A stretch of 6,410 nucleotides of DNA. Source: Tessaracoccus flavescens. GTDB taxonomy: Bacteria; Actinomycetota; Actinomycetes; Propionibacteriales; Propionibacteriaceae. The translations under genes were made by a program, and so were the position numbers. The stretch lies in assembly GCA_020741375.1 (NCBI GenBank), contig DYZF01000236.1:1-6410 (forward strand), read 5' to 3'. The notes under the pieces were generated by a model, which was given only the letters and a program-made list of their open reading frames with translations, ran no database searches and was not told where the DNA came from. Positions 1 to 6,410 of this stretch are shown here, one piece after another (within the stretch, counting starts at the first letter, position 1; each line of letters begins with the position of its first letter).

Positions 1-62
1 GACGTGCGCTTAACGGTCATCCTTCTGGTGAGTGCAAGCATATCCTCCCGGTCGATTGTCAT
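1..62 (-). CDS. 5' fragment of a possible DUF4317-family protein, running off the window
   Basis: An ATG at 62-60 opens a frame of 20 codons that is still open at the window edge. The product starts [16 protein letters not shown] and continues VKRT. The pattern of an acidic/Asp-Met stretch followed by L-x-x-R-R-x-(T/K) resembles the start of DUF4317 proteins as I remember them (for example forms like M-N-K-K-x-x-x-E-L-R-R). The family has no established function. The frame lies one base off that of the broken glycerol kinase and overlaps its last codons. A run of five G lies four bases before the ATG (71-67), a weak and close ribosome binding site. Only 20 residues are visible, so the family call is tentative; it could be another protein or a chance frame. 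Confidence 0.4.
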   Translation of the reverse strand, partial: MTIDREDMLALTRRMTVKRT

Positions 63-573
63 TGTTCCCCCAGGTGTCCATGGTGCCCATGATCAGATCG
101 CCGGCTTCCGCCTTCTCGCGGGCGCCATCGACGTTGTCGAGGATCCACTTGACCTTGGGGCCACAGAAGTAGGTGGCCAGGGGCAGGACGACGCGGGCCT
201 TGTACTTGTCCTGACCCTCGTCGCCGCCCAGTTCCTCGATGATCTTGCCCGTGCGGGTGTCCTGCCACACGATGGCGTTGTAGACGGGCTCACCGGTGTT
301 CTTGTCCCAGACCACCGTGGTCTCACGCTGGTTGGTGATGCCGACGGCGGCGATGTTGGCCGCGTTCAGCTCAGCCTTGGAGAGAGCGTCGGCCACGACG
401 GCGCGGACGTTGCCCCACACCTCCATCGGGTCGTGCTCCACCCAGCCTGCGCGGGGGAAGATTTGCTCGTGTTCCTTCTGGCCGACCGAGACGATGGTGC
501 CCTTGTGGTCGAAGACGATGGCACGCGAGCTCGTGGTGCCCTGGTCGATTGACAGTACGTACTTGTCGTTCAT
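10..573 (-). pseudogene. glpK: Glycerol kinase, 3'-truncated at a sequence break
   Basis: Glycerol kinase phosphorylates glycerol to glycerol-3-phosphate with ATP in the cytoplasm. Residues 1-168 are a clear GlpK N-terminal actin-like domain: the D10-QGTTSSR phosphate loop, NQRET with the glycerol-binding Arg83/Glu84, the IVWQDTRT segment, and [10 protein letters not shown] with Tyr135. The match holds through GTMDTW (Trp168, codon 72-70). Family members then continue with a hydrophobic, Leu/Ile-Trp-rich stretch; here 19 unrelated residues follow and a TAA ends the frame at 10. About 187 residues remain of the usual roughly 500. The catalytic Asp near residue 245 and the whole C-terminal domain are missing, so the product should be inactive. 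None of the three frames downstream of position 70 reads as GlpK, so a single frameshift does not explain it. The start is supported by GAAGGA (590-585) 11 bases before the ATG and by the normal family N-terminus. Confidence 0.85.
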
Positions 574-594
574 TACCTAAGAAATCCTTCGAAA

Positions 595-1365
595 CTAGAC
601 GGGAAGCAGAACGTTGCTGAGCAGGCCAGCGAGAACACCGCCGACGATGGGGCCGACGATCGGCACCCAGGCGTAACCCCAGTCGGAGCCGCCCTTGCCC
701 TTGATCGGGAGGATGGCGTGCATGATGCGGGGGCCGAGGTCACGGGTCGGGTTGATGGCGTAACCGGTGGGGCCACCGAGGCTGAGGCCGATGGCGAGGA
801 CCAACAGGCCGACGCCGAGAGCGCCGAGCCAGCCGAGGTTGGCCGGGGCAGCTTCGCCCTGGTTGCTGAACTTGCCGGCGCCGAGGATCACGAAGACGAG
901 CACGAAGGTGCCGACGACCTCGGTGATCATGTTCCAGATGGGGTTGCGGATCTCGGGGCCGGTGGCGAACACGCCAAGCTTCTTGCCCGGATCCTCTTCG
1001 GCGTCGAAGTGGTCCTTGTAGGTGAGCCACACGATGAAGGCACCGATCATGGCGCCGATGAGTTCGGCGACGAGGTACACAGCGGTGGACGCGGCGGTGA
1101 TCGGAACGCCGGCGGCGTAGGTGTCGCTACCGGAGGCGAGGATGCCGAAGGTCACGGCCGGGTTCAGGTGGCCACCCGACTTGTAGGAGACGAGCACACC
1201 GGCGAACACGGCAAGACCCCAGCCCCAGTTGATGAAGCCAAAGCCAAATCCGTTGCCCTTGGTTTTCTTGAGAATGGCGTTTGCAACGACGCCACCACCG
1301 AGCAGCAGCAGCATGGCTGAGCCGACGACCTCCGAAAGGAATACGGTCCCGAGCGATACTTCCAT
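595..1365 (-). CDS. glpF: Glycerol uptake facilitator (aquaglyceroporin)
   Basis: This 256-residue inner-membrane channel of the MIP family passes glycerol by facilitated diffusion. The two pore half-helices are visible: GGHLNPAVT (NPA at 68-70) and GYAINPTRDLGPR (NPT at 205-207). Arg208 is the expected selectivity-filter arginine, and Asp209 after it is the mark of glycerol facilitators rather than water-only aquaporins. A Trp-rich stretch INWGWG (45-50) lies where the filter tryptophan of E. coli GlpF sits. Six hydrophobic segments fit the family, as does the length. The frame stays open upstream to 1479, but the ATG at 1365 is preferred: it has GGAAG eight or so bases upstream, gives a normal N-terminus, and the upstream codons cover the promoter and operator. 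glpK follows after 21 bp, so the two form an operon. The second motif is NPT instead of NPA, a mild variant. Confidence 0.95.
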   Translation of the reverse strand: MEVSLGTVFLSEVVGSAMLLLLGGGVVANAILKKTKGNGFGFGFINWGWGLAVFAGVLVSYKSGGHLNPAVTFGILASGSDTYAAGVPITAASTAVYLVAELIGAMIGAFIVWLTYKDHFDAEEDPGKKLGVFATGPEIRNPIWNMITEVVGTFVLVFVILGAGKFSNQGEAAPANLGWLGALGVGLLVLAIGLSLGGPTGYAINPTRDLGPRIMHAILPIKGKGGSDWGYAWVPIVGPIVGGVLAGLLSNVLLPV

Positions 1366-1382
1366 GAAAATCACTTCCGTTT

Positions 1383-1398
1383 CTGACACCTGTGTCAG
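1383..1398. promoter_or_regulatory. Candidate operator for glpFK
   Basis: CTGACAC-CT-GTGTCAG is a perfect palindrome with 7-bp arms and a 2-bp centre. It starts 18 bp upstream of the glpF ATG and would cover the transcription start of the promoter proposed at 1400-1427. A repressor of TetR, GntR or LacI type bound here would block glpFK transcription. The regulator is not encoded in the window, so its identity is unknown. The palindrome is seen directly; the role is inferred from its position. Confidence 0.55.
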
Positions 1399-1399
1399 G

Positions 1400-1427
1400 T
1401 TTATGCGTCTGCCTTGACGCGTTTCAA
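1400..1427 (-). promoter_or_regulatory. Candidate glpF promoter
   Basis: Read on the minus strand, TTGAAA (1427-1422) matches the -35 consensus at 5 of 6 positions. It is followed after 16 bp by CATAAA (1405-1400), 4 of 6 for the -10. The predicted start falls about seven bases further on, inside the 1383-1398 palindrome. This is the best vegetative-type promoter in the glpF upstream region, but it rests on consensus matching only. Confidence 0.45.
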
Positions 1428-1461
1428 ACAGGCACGACCCGGCATGGTCGCGTTGGCCCAA

Positions 1462-1537
1462 GCACACCGCTTCGTGCACATTGGTTCAAGTACCTAGCAC
1501 GTTCGTGCAGGAAGTGGCGGGGGTCCTGCACACGTGC
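1462..1537. repeat. Cluster of three GCAC/GTGC dyads in the divergent control region
   Basis: Three inverted repeats share the same half-site: GCAC-N8-GTGC (1462-1477), GCACG-TT-CGTGC (1497-1508) and GCAC-AC-GTGC (1528-1537). Their centres lie about 33 and 30 bp apart, close to three helical turns each. The first two also share AGCAC followed by TTCGTGCA. The second and third dyads can fold together: GTGCAGGA (1505-1512) pairs perfectly with TCCTGCAC (1524-1531) across 11 bases. The cluster lies between the two proposed promoters. It may bind a regulator of glpF, ppdK or both, or be a structured RNA leader; neither is shown. Confidence 0.4.
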
Positions 1538-1581
1538 CCAAACAGTGTGTCGTGCGCGCGTCGTCGAACCCGACCCCCCTG

Positions 1582-1609
1582 TTGAGAGGAATCGCGAGGC
1601 GACTAGTGT
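1582..1609 (+). promoter_or_regulatory. Candidate ppdK promoter
   Basis: TTGAGA (1582-1587) is followed after 16 bp by TAGTGT (1604-1609), a -10 of the TANNNT form common in high-GC Gram-positives. Transcription would begin near 1616, leaving a leader of about 48 bases. The call is by consensus and position only. Confidence 0.4.
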
Positions 1610-1620
1610 GGTGAGCGATG

Positions 1621-1639
1621 CGGGGACGAGTCGTCCCCG
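1621..1639. promoter_or_regulatory. 19-bp palindrome in the ppdK leader
   Basis: CGGGGACGA-G-TCGTCCCCG has perfect 9-bp arms around one central base. It lies just after the predicted ppdK start site and ends 8 bp before the AAAGGAG at 1648-1654. It could be an operator placed to block transcription from the promoter at 1582-1609. As RNA it would form a GC-rich hairpin at the 5' end of the message that might stabilise it or affect translation. The palindrome is certain; the function is not. Confidence 0.5.
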
Positions 1640-1663
1640 GGGTAGTCAAAGGAGATTTCCCAG

Positions 1664-4318
<2,655 letters not shown>

Positions 4319-4347
4319 TCGCCTGACCTCGCCTGACTGACTACCCG

Positions 4348-4382
4348 GTGGTCCCCATCGTCCCAGCGACGGTGGGGACCAC
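4348..4382 (+). terminator. Hairpin terminator after ppdK
   Basis: A 15-bp stem with a single G-T wobble (4348-4362 with 4368-4382) and a five-base loop lies 29 bp after the ppdK stop. There is no T tract after it, as is common for terminators in high-GC actinobacteria. It most likely ends the ppdK transcript or protects its 3' end. Confidence 0.75.
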
Positions 4383-4400
4383 TGCTGTCGCGAGAGATCG

Positions 4401-4449
4401 CTGATGGAGTCCGCGAGTGCCCCTTCTACTGATTTAGTCCGCGCGTGCC
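4401..4449. repeat. Two-copy 21-bp direct repeat
   Basis: CTGATGGAGTCCGCGAGTGC plus C (4401-4421) recurs at 4429-4449 with 18 of 21 positions identical, giving a 28-bp period. The shared core is AGTCCGCG-x-GTGCC. The pair sits between the ppdK terminator and the 78-bp palindrome, in DNA with no gene. It may be a pair of binding sites or the relic of a duplication; no function can be assigned. Confidence 0.6.
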
Positions 4450-4455
4450 TTGGTT

Positions 4456-4533
4456 TGAGCACTTATTAAGGCTCAACGGGCGACACGCCCGAGATCGTCG
4501 CCGTGTCGCGGATCGAGCCTTAATAACTGCTCA
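4456..4533. repeat. 78-bp symmetric imperfect palindrome with nested dyads
   Basis: The 18-bp left arm (4457-4474) and right arm (4515-4532) are inverted copies with one mismatch, including TTATTAAGGCTC against GAGCCTTAATAA. Inside them CGACACG (4481-4487) and CGTGTCG (4502-4508) pair in exact register around the same centre (4494.5). The left arm lies within a dyad of its own, TTGAGC-N10-GCTCAA (4455-4476), and the right arm has GAGC-N10-GCTC (4515-4532). The A/T-rich cores stand out in this GC-rich DNA. The element could be a pair of operator sites about 58 bp apart, a long RNA hairpin, or a small non-autonomous repeat. No transposase or target duplication is visible. Confidence 0.65.
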
Positions 4534-4700
4534 TCTGCTCGGTGCTGGCCGCGCCCCTCATCCTCGGTGCTCCGGCTGCTGGGCCGGCAGGGGCTGGCGA
4601 GCCGCGGTCGGGGCGAGCGCGACGGGAATGGCCTTCTCGCCCACGGGCCCGTCTTTCGTTCTCGCGATCTGCGTCTGACCCGCTCGCGCGGGAGAATCCA
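4534..4700. other. Gene-free GC-rich stretch with overlapping hairpin arms
   Basis: No credible reading frame is seen here. GCCGGC (4583-4588) pairs with GCTGGC (4593-4598). GGGCGAG (4611-4617) pairs with CTCGCCC (4636-4642), while GACGGG (4621-4626) pairs with CCCGTC (4648-4653), followed by a pyrimidine-rich TCTTTCGTTCTC. The last two stems interleave, so they would be alternatives or form a pseudoknot. This might be a small RNA with a terminator or a leader, but in such GC-rich sequence short stems also arise by chance. Confidence 0.25.
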
Positions 4701-4706
4701 TAGACT
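4701..4706 (+). promoter_or_regulatory. Candidate -10 box for the proline-rich membrane protein gene
   Basis: TAGACT fits the TANNNT form of actinobacterial -10 boxes and lies 47 bp before the start codon at 4754. No good -35 is found at 16-18 bp; the nearest, CTGACC (4675-4680), is 20 bp away. Support is weak. Confidence 0.3.
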
Positions 4707-4753
4707 TGTCACATCAGCACCGACGCGGGGCTGACCGAGAGGAGAGCATCTAC

Positions 4754-5536
4754 ATGTCTCAGCAGAACTACGACGGCAACGCGCCCGAGCCGCAGGCGAC
4801 GCCGTCGACTGAGGCCGAATGGGCACGGCCGTCCGAGTCGCAGGATGTCCGCGAGGCGCCTGTCGGGCCCGACCAGCCGTTCGAGCCCGAGGCGTACGCC
4901 GCTCCCGAACGCCCGATCGAGCCCGAGGCGCCGGTGACCCCCGAGGCACAGGCGGCGCCGCAGCCGACCCCGGCCTCGTCGCCAGATTTCAGCTATGACC
5001 CGCCCGCTCCCCAAGCGTCGCCCGCTCCCGCACCCCAAGCGCCCCCGGCGCCCCCGGCTCCGCCCGCTCAGGCTCAGCCGGTGCATCCCCAGTCGCAGCC
5101 CACGCCCGGCTACGGCTACGCCGCTCCGCAGCAGCCGCCGTCGGCTCCGTACGGTCAGGACCCCTACGGCCAGACCGGCTACGGGCAGGACTACCACCAG
5201 GGCTACGCCGCGCCCCAGTACGGCATGCAGCCGCAGGGCTACGGCCCGCCGGCCAACTACGGCTACGGCGGTGCCATGCATGAGCATCCGCAGGCGCAGA
5301 TGACGCTGATCATGGGCATTGTCGGCTTCTTCTTCACGCCGACTGCCTTCGTGGCGTGGTACCTCGGCGGCAAGGCCAAGAAGGAGATCCAGGCCGGTGC
5401 CCCGTACCAATGGGACGGCAGCCTGAAGATCGGCTACCTGATCGGCAAGATCATCTCGATCATCGCGATCGTGTCCGTTGTCCTGCTCACGGTGCTCGCT
5501 ATCCTCGGCGGCGCACTGATGGTGGCCGGAGGCTAG
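4754..5536 (+). CDS. Proline-rich membrane protein with a two-helix C-terminal domain (DUF4190-like)
   Basis: The 260-residue protein has two parts. Residues 1-175 are a disordered tail: Pro/Glu/Ala-rich at first, nearly pure Pro/Ala/Gln around 83-117, then Gly/Tyr/Gln-rich with repeats such as PYGQ, GYGQ and QGYG (119-172). Residues 180-260 hold two predicted helices, about 184-203 (MTLIMGIVGFFF...) and 227-258, joined by a loop with WYLGGKAKKEIQAG and a GYLIGKI motif. This layout resembles actinobacterial DUF4190-type proteins, whose function is unknown. The long tail would lie on one side of the membrane with both ends together, probably in the cytoplasm, and may mediate protein contacts. 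The ATG at 4754 is chosen because AGGAG (4740-4744) lies nine bases upstream; a TTG at 4706 has no such site. The gene is flanked by gene-free DNA and a terminator and looks monocistronic. Confidence 0.85.
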   Translation: MSQQNYDGNAPEPQATPSTEAEWARPSESQDVREAPVGPDQPFEPEAYAAPERPIEPEAPVTPEAQAAPQPTPASSPDFSYDPPAPQASPAPAPQAPPAPPAPPAQAQPVHPQSQPTPGYGYAAPQQPPSAPYGQDPYGQTGYGQDYHQGYAAPQYGMQPQGYGPPANYGYGGAMHEHPQAQMTLIMGIVGFFFTPTAFVAWYLGGKAKKEIQAGAPYQWDGSLKIGYLIGKIISIIAIVSVVLLTVLAILGGALMVAGG

Positions 5537-5554
5537 ACCATCCACACCACCACA

Positions 5555-5588
5555 GACGGGGCGAGCAGATTGATCTGCTCGCCCCGTC
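5555..5588. terminator. Perfect hairpin terminator between convergent genes
   Basis: A perfect 15-bp stem (5555-5569 with 5574-5588) encloses the loop TTGA. It sits 18 bp after the stop of the plus-strand membrane protein gene and 21 bp after the stop of minus-strand metS, so it can serve both directions. The T tract is poor on the plus strand (CGTCGTTGG). Confidence 0.85.
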
Positions 5589-5609
5589 GTCGTTGGTGCT
5601 AGTGATGGG

Positions 5610-5732
5610 TCAGTGGTCGCCCTCGTCGACGACCCGCTCGGGCGTGCGCATCAGGTGCACAATCGAGAGCGCCAGCCCGCCCCACAGGGTGAGCATCGAC
5701 ACGAACATCATGATCAAAGCGGGAACGGTCAT
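5610..5732 (-). CDS. metS: MetS-type small subunit of an NSS transporter (40 residues)
   Basis: A 41-codon frame runs from ATG 5732-5730 to TGA 5612-5610. The product begins MTVPALIMMFVSMLTLWGGL, then ALSIVHLMRTPERVVDEGDH. It has one membrane helix (about residues 6-28) with the WGG motif seen in MetS-like small subunits, a short basic turn (MRTPER) and an acidic tail. In Corynebacterium glutamicum the sodium-coupled methionine/alanine importer MetP needs a small partner, MetS; this gene sits exactly in that place. Its ATG overlaps the stop of the transporter gene as ATGA (5732-5729), which implies translational coupling, and GAGGAG lies 11 bases upstream inside the transporter's last codons. 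The minus-strand terminator at 5555-5588 follows. The family is inferred from the helix pattern and the neighbour. Confidence 0.88.
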   Translation of the reverse strand: MTVPALIMMFVSMLTLWGGLALSIVHLMRTPERVVDEGDH

Positions 5733-6410
5733 TTCTGCATGATCTCCTCGTACTTGGCGTCTAGGTCGCCTTCGTCAATATGGGTCTGGGTGTCGCGTCG
5801 CCACGGGGTGAACGCGATCAGGATCGCGCCGACGATGAGCAGTCCGGCCATGCCCCAGCCGAAGACGGCCAGCATGCCCATCGGGTAGCCCTCGTACGGG
5901 GTCTGGATCTTGGTGATGATCTCCCGGATCAGGATGTAGCCCAACACAACGGGGACGACGACGCCCACCAGGATGCTCCACACGCGGCCGAAGCGCACGC
6001 TGGAGACCCGATCGAGGTGGGCCTGTAGCAGCGGCAGTTTCCGCAGCACCCACGCCAGCGCGATGACCATGGCGAACGCCCCGAGCAGGATGCCGAACTT
6101 GTTGATGAACTCGTCGGTGATGTCGAGGAAGAACAGGCCCGTGGTGGTGGGTAGGAACAGCATCGACACCGCCGCCATCGGGAGGCCGACGGCGAGCGTC
6201 GCCTTCACCCGCGACAGGCCCAGCTTCTCCTGGATGGCCGCCGTGCACACCTCGACGATCGAGATCATCGACGTGAAGCCCGCGAAGACCAGTGAAGCGA
6301 AGAACAGGACTCCGATGATGGGGCCGAGGCTCGTGGCCGAGACGATGCTGGGGAACGCGATGAACGCCAACCCGATGCCGCCGGCGGCGAGTTCGTCCAT
6401 CGGCTGGCCG
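5729..6410 (-). CDS. metP: Sodium-dependent amino acid transporter, NSS family (MetP-like), C-terminal part
   Basis: About 226 C-terminal residues of a neurotransmitter:sodium symporter are visible; the frame continues past 6410 (GQP before the first Met at 6400), so the start lies outside. NSS proteins import amino acids with sodium through a LeuT fold. The fragment, counted from that Met, has GLAFIAFPSIVS (10-21), then FFASLVFAGFTSMISIVE (33-50), matching LeuT helix 8 whose Thr-Ser pair (here Thr43/Ser44) binds sodium in the second site. Further helices lie near 66-90, 100-120, 140-163 and 177-199, followed by a hydrophilic tail ending EEIMQK. The extra C-terminal helices and the overlapping metS gene favour the MetP branch, so methionine or small neutral amino acids are the likely cargo; the substrate cannot be read from this part. 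Confidence 0.9.
   Translation of the reverse strand, partial: GQPMDELAAGGIGLAFIAFPSIVSATSLGPIIGVLFFASLVFAGFTSMISIVEVCTAAIQEKLGLSRVKATLAVGLPMAAVSMLFLPTTTGLFFLDITDEFINKFGILLGAFAMVIALAWVLRKLPLLQAHLDRVSSVRFGRVWSILVGVVVPVVLGYILIREIITKIQTPYEGYPMGMLAVFGWGMAGLLIVGAILIAFTPWRRDTQTHIDEGDLDAKYEEIMQK

Noticed and set aside
10..72. A sequencing frameshift as the cause of the short glpK
   Set aside because: None of the three frames after position 70 resembles the expected GlpK continuation, so restoring frame would not restore the protein.
718..1320. A 200-residue plus-strand frame opposite glpF
   Set aside because: It is antisense to a certain gene, with Gly/Glu/Asp-rich composition typical of a shadow frame.
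1366..1479. N-terminal extension of glpF to an upstream start at 1479
   Set aside because: It would add 38 residues unlike any GlpF and would cover the promoter and operator. The ATG at 1365 has a ribosome binding site and gives the normal length.
1483..1494. GGTTCAAGTACC, resembling a tRNA T-arm
   Set aside because: The stem has only three pairs, and no acceptor, D or anticodon arm can be placed around it.
4445..4678. A 77-residue plus-strand frame across the 78-bp palindrome
   Set aside because: It has no ribosome binding site, an Arg-rich random composition and no hydrophobic or domain pattern.
5020..5270. Repetitive DNA in the membrane protein gene considered as a repeat array
   Set aside because: The repetition follows codons for Pro/Ala and Gly/Tyr/Gln in an open frame; units vary in length and there are no spacers, so it is not a CRISPR array or a mobile repeat.
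4709..5545. A 278-residue minus-strand frame opposite the proline-rich membrane protein gene
   Set aside because: Its Arg/Gly/Leu repeats are the reverse reading of Pro/Ala/Gln codons. The plus-strand frame has a good ribosome binding site and two proper membrane helices.

Overview
The window is GC-rich DNA with strong G/C preference at third codon positions. The combination of a GlpF of the YAINP(x)RDLGPR type, an 884-residue pyruvate,phosphate dikinase, a proline-rich two-helix membrane protein and a MetP/MetS-type transporter points to an actinobacterium. Propionibacteriaceae or a nearby family is a guess from gene content, not a proven placement. Most of the window is ordinary metabolism. 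The unusual parts are a broken glycerol kinase at the left edge and several palindromic elements between genes.

Layout, left to right. (1) Positions 1-1365, minus strand: a glycerol uptake operon, glpF then glpK, with a 21-bp gap. glpK is intact for its first 168 codons and then loses all similarity to the family at about position 70. A new reading frame resembling the start of a DUF4317-type protein begins at 62 and runs off the window. (2) Positions 1366-1663: a divergent control region of about 300 bp. It holds a candidate glpF promoter with a palindrome over its start site, a cluster of GCAC/GTGC dyads, and a candidate ppdK promoter followed by a 19-bp palindrome in the leader. (3) Positions 1664-4318, plus strand: ppdK, complete, with a strong hairpin after it. 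(4) Positions 4383-4753: a non-coding stretch with a two-copy 21-bp direct repeat, a 78-bp symmetric imperfect palindrome whose arms are themselves dyads, and GC-rich structured sequence. (5) Positions 4754-5536, plus strand: a proline/glutamine/tyrosine-rich membrane protein of unknown function. (6) Positions 5555-5588: a near-ideal hairpin between convergent genes. (7) Positions 5610-6410, minus strand: a neurotransmitter:sodium symporter (MetP-like, 5' end outside the window) overlapping by ATGA a 40-residue small subunit gene, metS, which is easily missed because of its size.

How the genes fit: GlpF admits glycerol, and GlpK would phosphorylate it to feed lower glycolysis at the PEP/pyruvate level, where PpdK interconverts pyruvate and PEP. 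The divergent arrangement could let one regulator balance the two, but this is inference. The glpK break means this locus cannot supply glycerol kinase activity unless the join is an assembly error or another copy exists. The MetP/MetS pair is a sodium-coupled amino acid importer unrelated to the glycerol genes. I see no mobile element genes, no CRISPR array, and no rRNA or tRNA gene.
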